Source: Clarkia xantiana subsp. parviflora
Lineage: Eukaryota > Streptophyta > Magnoliopsida > Myrtales > Onagraceae
Length of the DNA stretch: 64,000 nucleotides
Assembly (NCBI GenBank): GCA_036873135.1
Contig: JAPTYO010000010.1
Location: 9,462,634-9,526,633 of the forward strand
Reading direction: 5' to 3'
A program made the position numbers and the translations under genes. Under the pieces are notes generated by a model, which was not told the DNA's origin, ran no database searches, and was given only the letters and a program-made list of their open reading frames with translations. Shown in pieces: positions 10,869 through 22,342 of this stretch (the stretch's first letter is position 1; the number at the start of each line of letters is the position of its first letter).

Positions 10869-11220
10869 TGTTGGGTTTTTAATTAGAAAATCTGTGTTGA
10901 CACAAAAATTGCTATGTCGACACAGATGGCTATATTGAGAAGAGAAGGAATTATGCTGGTATAGAGAACTCACGGTATTTAAAGGATGAACAATGGAAAG
11001 TATTTACTGCAGCAATATGAAAGGGAAATAGCTTTTTATTCTCCTCTACGTTTTAACTGAAAGAAGTACAACTTATATAGGAATAGATGTAAACCCTAGA
11101 ATTTTAAACTGAACCTAAAAAAACTCCTAATAATCTGATAAAATAAACAAACTACCTAATATCTAGAAGCAAATCAAATCAAGATAAACTTGCAGATTCT
11201 ATAAGCAAAAAATCCTAACA
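10869..11220 (-). repeat. copia 5' LTR
   Basis: 352 bp; in element orientation this is the promoter-bearing LTR. The primer-binding site TGGTATCAGAGC follows it at 10866-10855. Confidence 0.93.
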
Positions 11221-11676
11221 TGAGTACCTATAAAATGTTGCAGAAGAATGAAAAAACAGCAAAAGTCTGATGATAAACTCTATTTTGCAGAGTGCCTAAA
11301 ATGTTGTAGAAGAATGAGTTGAGTGCAAACATAACATAATCAGTTACTCAAGAATAACAAAACATCGTCATTGTTGATAAACACTGCTGCTAAAATAATT
11401 AAACTCGACTTCTGCAGAAATAATTGTTGATAAAATTCATTTGCTATTACGTGTCAATCATATAATTAATCAATGAATTCGTACATTACCACAATGCATT
11501 AATCGTGTAAACTAAAAACAACAGAATTGATGATAAACTCTATTTTATATTGCTTGAACAATATCAAATATGTATTACAGAGCGTGTCAATTAATTCTAC
11601 AAAGCTAGACTTTGAGAAACAATCCCAACTTCTCGAGTGGTTTTTGGTTACGGGCACCATAAAAGGCTTCCATAAC

Positions 11677-12243
11677 TCATTCGCTGTCTCCAAACATTTG
11701 ATCCAATTGGGTCATGGTGTCGAAGTAATTATTAGAAATATCGACGGTTTTAATGATACTTTCCATCTTTCTTCTTGCTGCTTCCCTCTCCCTTTGGAGC
11801 TTCATCTGCCGCCATGATCTCACAGTACAACGGTTGCGCTCATCATCATCAGTAGTGCTGCTAATTATTTCTTGGACTGCAAGATTCTTCGTCTTCACAA
11901 AAGTAGTAACAGGAGGAGGAATATGATCACCTGATGAGTGAATATCAATCCAGGAGAATCGGAATCGAAGCTTCAAACCGCCTAAACGTTCCACCTCCAC
12001 TATTTTTCTTCTCGACTCTGCAGCAGCAACAGGAACAGGAGGAGGAGGTTGGATACGATCATCATCTAATTTGCAGCTACTACTCTCTCTCTTTTCTGCG
12101 GGTCGTGCCCTTCTAACTTTTCTGACATCATTCACTGTAGACGACTTGGACTTGGTTATCTTCTTCTTCACCGCAGAGGAGTACACACGAGAACCACAAG
12201 TAGAGGAAGATTGTCTTCTCCTGCAGATTGTCATGGTAGGCAT
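11677..12243 (-). CDS. GTE-tail-like protein, late nonsense codon
   Basis: A single-exon frame of 188 codons. Order seen: basic Ser-rich N-terminus, PPPPVPVAAAESRRK, GGLKLRFRFSW, LAVQEIISS, a charged helix (RQMKLQREREAARRKMESI), KTVDISNNYFDTMTQLDQMFGDSE. The helix plus KTV-[ED]I segment and the lost LEKLGLFLK end resemble C-terminal tails of plant GTE (bromodomain/NET) proteins; no bromodomain or NET domain is present. The plus-strand paralogue has Trp where this copy has TGA (11677-11679). Beyond the stop the frame stays open and conserved to the ancestral stop at 11605-11607. The loss of 26 residues is therefore one recent substitution. Function unknown; a nuclear protein is a guess. Confidence 0.6.
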   Translation of the reverse strand: MPTMTICRRRQSSSTCGSRVYSSAVKKKITKSKSSTVNDVRKVRRARPAEKRESSSCKLDDDRIQPPPPVPVAAAESRRKIVEVERLGGLKLRFRFSWIDIHSSGDHIPPPVTTFVKTKNLAVQEIISSTTDDDERNRCTVRSWRQMKLQREREAARRKMESIIKTVDISNNYFDTMTQLDQMFGDSE

Positions 12244-12388
12244 CGCCAGAATCAGAATGGATGATCAACAAATTAGGGTTTACTACGATCCGATGGATAT
12301 ATGTGATATATAATGTGTGTGTGTGAAGATAGAGTTGATGGAGTCTTTATTTCCTCACTCACACTTACTCTCTAGTTATATATACGAT

Positions 12389-12391
<3 letters not shown>

Positions 12392-12466
<75 letters not shown>
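12392..12466. repeat. (AT)n microsatellite
   Basis: About 37 AT units followed by further AT-rich sequence to 12600, lying between the divergent paralogues 11677-12243 and 12912-13568. Confidence 0.95.
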
Positions 12467-12469
<3 letters not shown>

Positions 12470-12911
12470 ATATGATAAAAATATATATCCCAAATATATT
12501 TCATATATCTCAAAATGATATATGGATATTTATATCCATAATATATATTAATTATTGATTAATTTATATATATTATCCCAAATAATTAGGAAATATATAT
12601 ATGCGGAAGCTCTGGATTATTCCTTTTACTTGGGTCCCAAGTATTAGGATTAGCTCACTAACTAAGACACGTACCTAGTTAAATAAGACGGTAAATACAC
12701 TTACTACAGTACGTTTTACTAAAATTATTCTCAATTAAAGCTAATTTTTCTCACGTCGTTACATAACTAGAAATTTTTCTCATCGATCACATCACATCGG
12801 ATCGCAGTGAGAAGACATTCATTCGAATTCTGATTCCGGCGCTGGGGATGCCTAGCATGAATACCAGCAGGGAGAAGACAAGCATCCTCTACTTGTGTTT
12901 ACTCCTCTGCG

Positions 12912-13568
12912 ATGAAGAAGAAGAAGAAGATAACAAAGTCCAAGTCGTCGGAGGATGATATCATCAGAAAAGTGGCACCGACTGCAGTAGTGCAGCAGCA
13001 ATATACTACTATTACTACTAAGAGAAAGAGAGACGACGACAGTATTATTACTGCTTGCAACAAAAACAAATTAGATGATGATTCTCGTACTATCCAACCT
13101 CCTCCTATTGCTGCTGCTGCAGAGACGACAAGAAGAAAACAACTAGTGCAGGTGGAACGTTTGCGCGGTTTGAAGCTTCGATTCCGATTCTCCAGAGGTG
13201 ATATTGCTCCAAAACTTAACTCATCATCAAAGTCATCAGGTGATCATAGTCCTCCTCCTGTTCCTGTAGTGAAGACCAAGAAACTTGCAGTACAAGAAAT
13301 AATTAGCAGCACTACTACTGATGATCATGATTTCAACCGTTGTACTGTGAGATCATCGTGGCGTCACATCAAGCTCCAAAGGGAGAGGGAAGCATCAAGA
13401 AGAAAGATGGAAAGTATCACCAAAACCGTCGATATTTCTAATAATTACTACGACACCATGACCCAATTGGATCGAATGTTTGGAGACAGCGAATGGGTCA
13501 TGGAAGCCTTTTATGGTGCCCGTAACCAAAAACCACTCGAGAAGTTGGGATTATTTCTCAAAGTCTAG
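12912..13568 (+). CDS. GTE-tail-like protein, paralogue of 11677-12243
   Basis: A single-exon frame of 218 codons that begins with a Lys run and ITKSKSS. It continues with QVERLRGLKLRFRFSRGDI, KKLAVQEIISSTT, RHIKLQREREASRRKMES, KTVDISNNYYDTMTQL, FGDSEWVMEAFYGARNQ and ends KPLEKLGLFLKV. The ancestral start corresponds to ATG 12848, but a one-base insertion puts that ATG out of frame, where it makes a 36-codon overlapping frame. The ATG at 12912 stands where the other copy has GTG. The similarity to GTE C-terminal tails is by eye; no bromodomain is present. It is divergent to the minus-strand copy, with about 600 bp between the ancestral starts. Confidence 0.6.
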   Translation: MKKKKKITKSKSSEDDIIRKVAPTAVVQQQYTTITTKRKRDDDSIITACNKNKLDDDSRTIQPPPIAAAAETTRRKQLVQVERLRGLKLRFRFSRGDIAPKLNSSSKSSGDHSPPPVPVVKTKKLAVQEIISSTTTDDHDFNRCTVRSSWRHIKLQREREASRRKMESITKTVDISNNYYDTMTQLDRMFGDSEWVMEAFYGARNQKPLEKLGLFLKV

Positions 13569-14596
13569 CTAGCTAGATCGATAATTTTATTTTTTTTCCA
13601 CACGACTGCATCCGATGTAATATATATTAGGGATTGATTGTTCAAGCAATACATAATATATATTTAGTGAATGAAATACTATATATTTTTGGATCAGCCT
13701 AGCTATTCTCTGCAAAATTAAGTTTATCACCATTTCTGTTGTTTTTAATTTACACGAATGCAGCTGTGACGTACCTATTCATTGATTAGTTTGCAGCAAT
13801 AATATAACTAACACACGATCTTCTTTGTAATGTTAATCCCAATATTGTTCAAGCAAAATACTTAATGAAGTGGCAGTTAGTTTATCAACAATTATTTCTG
13901 CAGAAATGGAGTTTAATTAACAATAGATTTTTCAGATGCAAGAAGACGAAATGAAATATGTGTTTGGATCTAGGTACTGTATATAGTAATTGATTAGTGT
14001 ACACATACATGAAAGAAAATAAAATCACCAGTAGGGGGATCGAACCCTGAGACGTCATCTCGAGAACCTTAGCACAAATTCAGACGAGCTGTAATGCAGG
14101 TTCAGATTAGGATAAATCAACCTCTTTCTTCATTTGGTTCAAATTAATTAAGTATAGTATAACCCTTCCTTTTGTTTTCTGCATTAGTAGCTAAGCTAAG
14201 CTAGACTGAGCGCATGCATGGTTTCTTTCAAGCAAAGCAGTGGGTGCATGTGTGTGGTATGGCTGGCTGCCACAAGTAATTTCATACCAACTCCAGTTTG
14301 TACCACACCGGGACTGTGAAGAAAGAACAAGTTGTATATATTGTGCTAATGCTACTCTATTTATCACCGAGCCTAGTAACGTTGGCTTGTAACCCAAGTG
14401 GGGGAATTAGATTGATGGGATGTGGGCTCGTACTCATCTAGTTGGGCTTGCTTGACTCTATACCAATTTGCCCACTCCAAGTTGAGTGTTGGGCCGGGGT
14501 GCTCGGGCGAAAGTCTGGGCTTCTCGATCCTTAGAGTGGAGGGTATTGCGCTAGGCTGGTTTCACACTTAGAGTGGAGGGTATTGCGCTAGGCTGG

Positions 14597-15808
14597 TTTC
14601 ACAGAGCAGCGATAACCTCCCGCACTTAACAGTGGAAGGGATTACAAGTCGGTGTCGTGTGAGTCCACAATAGCTAGGTGAGCCTAGCCTATCAAACCAT
14701 CAAATTTTTTTTTTCTTTTTTATAGTTTACACTGCTTACTACCCCTACAGAAAGGGGTATGCAAACTTCATGTTAAGGCCTACTATTTCACTTTGAACGT
14801 TATTCTTTTATAGTTTACACTAGTTCGACCTTATATATTTTGGCCTTAGAAGACCTTAACGGCCGAATTAGTGTATTATAGTTGTCAATCTGGGCTTTGT
14901 ATGGAAATCTACTCGAATAAAAGTCTTGTTATAAATTTATAATATTATTATTGTTAATCTAAGCGTGGATTTTCATTTATATATATATTTTTATATTATC
15001 GTTAATTAATATTTTTTTTGTTCTTTTTTATAGTTTACACTGCTTACTACCCCTACAGAAAGGGGTATGCAGGTCGAGCAAACTTCAAGTTAAGGCCTAC
15101 TATTTCACTCTGAATATTATTCTTTTAGACATCCAGGAGGCTGCTGCTCCCCCTAACATAACCCACTAGTACTCTTCCTACCATCCTTGCAATCAGTAAA
15201 ATCACTATTGGGAAGAACACGAAGAGGAGGCTTGCATATGATGGATGAAAACGAAGTGCTTAGTCTGTACATGCTTGGTACGTGCATTAGGTGTGCATAG
15301 TACGTGCATTAGGTGTGTTTGAGGTGTGTTGCAGTATGTGCAAAGAGTTGAGCATGGACACGGGTGAGGCATGGTGTTGGCACAGACAAAGCATGGTATG
15401 AAGCATGGTCACGGCACGGGGGATACACAACAGAAGCATGGTGCAAATATCATAGAGTGTTTATGTAATGTATGTAATGTTTAAGTTGGTTTAGTGTGTT
15501 TTGGGATAAGTTTTAGTTGTTGGCAGTCGAACCTTAATTGTAGAGAGAGTTGCCCACGTTTGTAGGATATTTGAATGTTAGTGTAGGAGTTAACTTGTAC
15601 TTTAAATTAAGTTACTTGTATTTGAAATATGTAAGTTAACCAATGAAGTTTTTTGTTTCCAGTCAATCACTCTCGTTTTTCTCTTGAATGTGCTTTACTT
15701 GATTGAATCTTGGATTGGAAAATCGGATTTGATCTCAACAATTACTATCTGAATAGGCTACAAGATCTCTGTCACATCCTTGTTTAAACAACAATCCATG
15801 ATCTTTGG
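14597..15808. repeat. 1.2-kb tandem unit E3 (partial E4 follows to 15920)
   Basis: 1212 bp, nearly identical to 5545-6756. It is followed directly by the first about 112 bp of another unit, which ends at the duplication border near 15920. Confidence 0.75.
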
Positions 15809-15920
15809 TTTCACAGAGCAGCGATAACCTCCCGCACTTAACAGTGGAAGGATTACAAGTCGGTGTCGTGTGAGTCCACAATAGCTAGGTGAGCCTAGCC
15901 TATCAAACCATCAAATTTTT

Positions 15921-17354
15921 TAGCAGATGAAACACACGTGGCACAATCCGTGTATGTGAGTTCCTGACTGCATGACGCGTGTCCATATGCCACGGATTGG
16001 GTGTACGGCGACTGGGTGTAGTAGTCGTAGCTTGGGTGGTTCGGTTCGCACCATTGCAGCCGTGAGACACCATAGCCGTGCTAGGGTTTGCTGTCGCCGT
16101 GGCCGTGCATGCAGTATATATGTAAATAATAGAACTGCAATTGTAAGTACTGATGAATGTTCTTTTAGAAGAAGGGAAGCCAATAAAGAAAGAAATATAC
16201 TATAGTTGTTTAAATATATATCCGTCGTATGTCATTCCTTAGCATAGTAGTGTTGCTCGAACAAATCAAGATCACATATAATAATAACAAAATAAAAGGC
16301 TGTCAATTGCGATATGCTAAGCATGTGAGTAAGAAAATAGCTAATTATTTGTTTAATTATCTGAAAATCAACTAATAATTTATTTAACTATTCAAATAAC
16401 AGTTAGCAATTTATTCGAGTATCAATCATCAGCTAGCAGTTTAATAATACTATATTATATAAAACCAAAATTGCGGGAAAGGTCTCAATATTTTGAGTTT
16501 CGACCTATATACTTTTTTAGGGAAAAAAATCTATATTTTTTTCTGCGTGGTTTATTAGGGGGCTCATCAGTAGGGGCGTATCAGAGTCAGTTTGTAATGG
16601 ATAAGGTGTTGGTCATGAATATTTTTTATTTTAAGGAATCTGACCTGTAACGTATTCAGAACCTGATATGTCCGATTAAGCAGTGAACAAATCATTACAT
16701 CATATTACATGTTTTTTTAATAAAAATAAAAAGTTGTCAATGGTGATATGCTACTCATGTGTTTGAGGAAAATAGTTAACGATTTGTTCAACTGAATGCT
16801 CAAATATTAGCTAGCAACTTAATAAGTAATTCTATTATGTAAAAATATGAGGGAAATGTCACGTTTTTAGTTCGGCCTATATCATGAGGGGGTGTTCTAA
16901 AGGGATCTCATCAGGAGGGCACACTGCAGTCAGCAGGAGCCCACATTAGGAGAGCGCATTGCTAGCACATTATGAATTAAGTGTTGGTCATAAATATTTT
17001 TTTCATTTTCGAAACTACATCGTTTTAAAATTAATATATCTAATTAACGAATGAAACGATAAACATCAACGAAATGTTATATGTTTAAAAAAATAAAATT
17101 ATATATATACTTCAAGGCTCGAGTTTTAATTTTAAACTCCCTCAACTGAAGCCCATTGATTCTAGCCCAATAACTGAATAAGTTTACGAGCTCTGAGGCC
17201 CATAACTTAAGGCTTATTGAAAGTCTAAACACTATCGCCAAAAAAAAAGTCAAAATATTGCATATATATGCTTATCTTTATGCACACGCCTCTCCACCTT
17301 TGGATTTTTCCCAACATTCTTCAGTATTCTTTCTGCTTATTTGTCTGTCGCCAC

Positions 17355-17393
<39 letters not shown>

Positions 17394-17900
17394 GCACAAC
17401 ACCTGCAAACACAACAACCGATTAAACAAAAGTCTTTATAGATTAATTAGGTCCCATCTAAATATCTTCTTGTCTAGATAGTTGTTCAAGGAACAAAGAC
17501 CCTAAATATACAGTTTATGGATTCGAGTTTGAACTATTATTTTAAGGGTAGAATAAGCACATAATATACTAATTTTTGTATATTTTCTTAAAACACGAGA
17601 TACATAATTATAGATGAATATTCTTAGCTCATAATTATTTACTTTTGACATTAATTGTTAACATGTTCAAACTCTGATGCGAGTTTTTAACGCAAGATTT
17701 GATCATTTACCATAAAAGTGTGATCTTTTAAATTTATAAATTGTGCACTCAATCTATTTGTAGATCTATTATAAAATAATTAAGATTTGCACTTTATACT
17801 TTATTATTATAGTGCTTTTTCATCTATTCTTATAATAATATAATTAAGTTTTGCACTTTATTATTATTATTATAGTACTTTTCATATGAGAAGATTATTG
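15921..17900. other. Intergenic, with diverged tandem duplication and (AAT)n
   Basis: 15921-16200 is relatively GC-rich (contains CTAGGGTTTGCTGTCGCCG) but shows no convincing gene. About 16270-16720 and 16721-17080 are two diverged copies of one sequence: GTCAATTGCGATATGCTA versus GTCAATGGTGATATGCTA, then shared CGACCTATAT/CGGCCTATAT and GTGTTGGTCATGAATA parts. An (AAT)n tract lies at about 17356-17391. No gene recognised. Confidence 0.6.
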
Positions 17901-17974
17901 TTACTTGAGCTATCGACTATCGTGGTCATGGTAATAGCTGGGTGATGTCGCTATAAAATGAGGATAAGTCAGGG

Positions 17975-18170
17975 GCTGCCACGTATTCTATGAAGGAAAG
18001 CCACGTGTATTCAATTTGGGTGGCTCGATATAATACGGTCCAAATCCGACAAAAGCTTTTCCTAGGCCCACCACAGACGGCAGTGACAATGACAGCCCAA
18101 TAAATCATGGTCCATCTCCTTTGGAGCAAGACACGTGTCTTAGAACTCGAAGTGACACGTGTAACTTTTG
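17975..18170. promoter_or_regulatory. Cluster of ACGT-core (G-box/ABRE-like) sites without a gene
   Basis: GCCACGTAT near 17980, GCCACGTGTA near 18000, GACACGTGTC near 18130 and GACACGTGTA near 18155 lie within 190 bp, followed by AATAAATATAAC near 18177. This looks like an ABA/light-type promoter, but no credible gene follows on either side. Confidence 0.45.
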
Positions 18171-18189
18171 TACCCAATAAATATAACTT

Positions 18190-20580
18190 TCCTCTTCGCC
18201 AATTTTTAAGTTTTAACTACCAAAAAGAATCTTTAACTACCACAGTACATCTAGTACTAGGAAGCAGAAACGGGTAAATAACTGACAGAAGTGAGCTTTT
18301 CTGAAAATTCCGATTTTGCCATCAAAAATCATATTTCGAAGGCTTTTTTTTTTTTTATGTTATTTATAAATATAAAATCTTGCTTCGGCAAGTGGAATAG
18401 AAATTTCAACCAATTACATGAACATGTCAGCTATAACAAATTAGTTAAGCCCATCATATGGGTTATGGGATGAGTTTTACCCATTATATCTAACTGTTTC
18501 TGTGTTTAATATTAAAGAAATAAATAAATAACCAATTTTAAATGTGTGAGTGTATATGTAGTCATTATTTGGGTCTTTCCTCATAAATAATTCGATTTCA
18601 ATAATGTTACCTCCCACCCACCAAAATTATGATGATACCCGAAAAGTCATATTCTCCTTCCATTCAATTTCAGTTGAAGCCTTCCATTTTGGCTATGAAT
18701 TTATGGTGGATTTGTTCAGGTTCTAATTATTAAACGGGGTTCTTGGCCAAAAATATATATATATATATTAAATGGAGGCAAATATTACACTAAAAATATA
18801 AATAACCTAAACAACTATGTGACATTTATCCAAAATGCAACTATTATTTTTAAATTAAATTGCTAACAAACTTCCATATAACTAAGCAGGTACCTTCATC
18901 CATTATACGACGTTTAAATATAATGGAATTTTTTCATGTGCTACACGCATATCGTCGACAACGTGAAAAACATAAACTGATTAAATTGAATATATTATTA
19001 GTGTGTTTAGTTAAAAGTTAGTTGTTTGAATTTCAGAAGAAATAATATGGGTTCAAGTTGTTAACGCCATATTAGATGGAGGTTCCTACTGCCTAATTCC
19101 GCATTCACAAAATTTTAATTAACGATTTGGTTAAAAATATTCAGCTAAATCATTGCATCTTCGGATAAAGTTATTATCTAATTGTTATGTTGTTTACAAA
19201 GAGGAAGGCAGCAAGTTATATTTGTCTTGCTTTGTCCTAATAATAATGGTACGCGTTGATTTCTAGCAACAAATATCGATAATTCAATTTGATATAATAA
19301 CTACTATCGGCCAATTCCTTTTTTTTTTTTTATAATAACTTATACGTGTTGCATAAATAAATTAAACTAGTTTAGAGGATCCAGATCCTCTGTCCCACTT
19401 TCCTACCCCAAATTATATCTCATCGTTGTGATCGTAACACGTATCCTTAGTGTAATTAATTTTGTCTATTTTTTCTAAAAACCTATCATGACTGATAAAC
19501 CCTAAAAAATATTAAAATTAAAGACGCATGTATCAAAATTACAATAGTGGGACACAATGGGTATTAAGAGTGGGGTATTTGATCTGCGTCCCAAATTAGG
19601 GGCTCTAAATAAAGTAAATGGTTATAAATGCAAAAAATTCCCCCCTTTTTCATTAAGTAGATGTTATTATAGTTGATACAATCAAGATCTGCCACTTTTA
19701 TAGTTTTATTATTTCCAACATTTATTATTATAAAAATAATAATAATAATAATACAGTAAACGTCCTTGAAGCTTGAATCTTGACCCTTTTTTTAATGATT
19801 GTGATTAAAATAAATAAATATCAAGATCAGATTGACATGTGGCAGGAAAGTGGAAAAACCCACCACGTATATGCACTTTTTCATAATTTGAAAATATAAA
19901 GAAGGTAGAAAATCTTGTTAAATTATTCGCTAATAAGATAATTCTGTAAGGGAGTAAGACATACTCTCCCCTTAAACTAATGTGTGAAAAACAGTTTACA
20001 CATTAAACACATCACTTAACATCGGACTCATCACTTGGTCTGTAATATGAGTTTCTAATTGGCCATCTCGGTCTCTGGGATGTTCAACACCAAACTTCAA
20101 TACCCTCCTTTAAACTAATGTAAACTGCAATTTACACTAGACCTCTTACTAGATCCGTACCCATAACTTCAACCCGACCCACACTTGCCTCTGTTTTACG
20201 GGAGGTTTCAAACTTCTATTCCCTTTTTCTTCTTTTTTCTTTAACTTTTTTTTAAAACTATTTTAACTCTTTTTTTTCACTCTCTTTTAATGCCGCTCCC
20301 GGGAATTGAACACTTGGCTCTGATACCACATATAAGGGAATAAGACATACGCCTTAATCAATCAGCCCATAAGCTCGAACTTATAAGTAAAGGACTTCAG
20401 TATACACTTAACCTCTCTTAAACACGCTAACAACTTCATTTACTTCATTTTATCATAAAAAACTTCCTTAACAAATATGATTAAATGCGTGGTTATGTTG
20501 TGGTGCGGTTATATTGATGCTGAGTTTTGAACTCGTAATGATTATAGTTATTGTATTTAATTCATTCTCATGTGATTATT

Positions 20581-20616
<36 letters not shown>

Positions 20617-21950
20617 TAATCTAAAATTCATTACCCATCTATTACTTTCATCAATCACTATTAATTCGTCTTTACTCTACCTAAGTTACACACTCAAGTT
20701 ATTCATAGTTAAAGTGGTAGTGTTGTAATAATTGTTGAAAGTTGAATTATTTGTATTGTATTTGTTTTGATTTATTGTATGTGCAATCTGAATTATTTTC
20801 ATATTCTCTAGTTTTATGTATTTAGTTGTGGAAAAGATAATGAATTTGGTTATGAACAAATATAGGTACATGGATAAAACCATAGTTATGGTACTAAAAA
20901 AATGAACATGTAATGGTTATAGTTATGAAAATGATTGAAGTTCCGAAAACCAATCTTCAATTTGTACCGACATGTATTTAACTGATATATATAATGTAAA
21001 ATTGCCAACTTTTACGGTGACCTAATTACCCTCACCTTCGAAACAAATCAGATGTTGTGTATCAAAACTTGTATTAATAGTCTCATAGTTATAGCATGTA
21101 TGTAAAAAATACGATATATTTATGCTATTCAGATATCAGTTGGCTGTTCGTCCAATGATGCTCTTCTAGCTATGACCTACAAGGCAATGGAAAGATCAAT
21201 GACGAGGTAGGAAATGCCCCGCACAAACTATATGATCAAGTTTTATTTTTCCTATCACGTGCAGTTGGCAAAGCCATGTTTGATCGTCGCGTACATGCTC
21301 CGTTATAGTTTCGTTCATGCGCCAGTCACTTGATTGTGAAGCAGACAAGAAAGAGTACACACACCGCCAACCTATCTATTGGTAGGCCCAAGTAAGAAAG
21401 AGCAACTGCATTGACTGGGCTAGGAGAATATCGTAAGCACTTCAATCATATAGAAGATAGGCTTGTAAGGCGTAGGATATGAATGGTGAGGATCTAAAAC
21501 TCTAACGTTTAGGCTGTTCTCACCCAGCAAAAGGAGTTCTATATAACGTCAATTACGGAGCCAGCCTATCCTATGCCACAACACAACCGCGTTGAGTGCT
21601 ATTATATCTAATCAAATCTGAACCTGTGTTAACTTTAATCTAGTCATAATATACATATATTTAATATTATAATATTACAGTACTGTTTGAGATTAAACTA
21701 TTTATAGATAAAAATTAAATTAAAATAAACTTGATAAAGTCGAAAACATTGAGTTAGTTGGGTTGGTTGTTGTCCCTTCCCAATATAGAAAACAGGAATT
21801 ATGAACTCGTGTCACTATTCTCTGAAACAGCTATTTCTTTCCTTCCTCACACCACATGTTCCCCCTATTCTATTTGTCGTACCCCAAATACAATAATAAT
21901 TTATTTAATTTATTAATAATAAAAGACAATAGTGTCCGTTCTCTCCATAA
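18190..21950. other. Intergenic AT-rich DNA with TE relics
   Basis: No gene supported. Contains a palindrome AGAGGATCCAGATCCTCT near 19375 with a related GGGGTATTTGATCTGCGTCC about 200 bp on (likely a MITE relic), and (ATA)n runs near 19735 and 20585. A TRIM relic is listed separately at 19945-20410. Confidence 0.5.
19945..20410 (-). mobile_element. TRIM-like relic with tRNA-Met primer site
   Basis: GGCTCTGATACCA at 20316-20328 is the reverse complement of the initiator-Met primer site. The tract just right of it (TAAGGGAATAAGACATAC) recurs at the left end as TAAGGGAGTAAGACATAC near 19945. Only the LTR edge is shared, so the element is degraded. Confidence 0.4.
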
Positions 21951-21990
21951 CCGGACCATGTGACGACAATTAAATAGTCCCTAATTACCG

Positions 21991-22281
21991 ACACGTGTGA
22001 CACTCCCACACTAGCCACGCATTTCCAGCAATGGATAGATATTTCCGAGACCGAATCTGACTCAAAAAAGATATTTCCGGATGGGACACGTGGCTCCCGT
22101 TCCCGGAGCAAAAACAATCCTCTGGCGACGCTACCGCTTTTTGATTCTCGATCACGGCAAACCAGAACACGCGTCGCCTTACCCAATTATCACCCGACAC
22201 GTGTCCCCAGAATCTAAGGCAGGTTACCAATAAGGACTCGACACCTGTCTTCCGCTAAGACTCTCTCTGTACCTTATATAA
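21991..22281 (+). promoter_or_regulatory. Promoter of the F-box gene with three CACGTG boxes
   Basis: Three CACGTG cores lie at about 21992, 22087 (ACACGTGGC, a canonical ABRE) and 22198. A TATA box (CTTATATAA) lies near 22274, about 70 bp before the start codon. Such boxes bind ABF/bZIP and PIF/bHLH factors, which suits a family linked to ABA and light responses. Binding itself is inferred. Confidence 0.65.
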
Positions 22282-22342
22282 TGCCACATACGACCCCTGA
22301 AGAAGTTGAAACTCGAAGCAGAAAAAAAAAAAAAAATTGAGC

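Larger units (their letters stand above)
9113..11220 (-). mobile_element. Gag-only Ty1/copia element, TSD TGAGT
   Basis: Two 352-bp LTRs (9113-9464 and 10869-11220, TGTTGGG...CCTAACA) differ at 3 positions and are flanked by TGAGT at 9108-9112 and 11221-11225. Reading leftward, TGGTATCAGAGC (initiator-Met tRNA primer site) lies just inside the right LTR, and a polypurine tract AAAGGAGGAG lies just before the left LTR. Only gag, zinc knuckles, protease and the beginning of the GAG-pre-integrase region remain; integrase, RT and RNase H are absent. It is a non-autonomous, recent insertion of the kind described as TR-GAG elements. Confidence 0.95.
8228..15920. repeat. Segmental duplication, copy 2
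   Basis: Copy 2 of the block at 2707-7966. It is interrupted by the copia element 9113-11220 and holds the inverted gene pair 11677-13568. The last part (13923-15920) differs from 4871-6868 by only a few bases. The duplication that made this part is therefore much younger than the diverged left part. Confidence 0.85.

Noticed and set aside
12392..12466. (AT)n tract as an origin or matrix attachment site
   Set aside because: A plain microsatellite; no further evidence.
18291..18473. 60-codon frame downstream of the G-box cluster as its gene
   Set aside because: AT-rich, Phe-run protein without family signs; not convincing.
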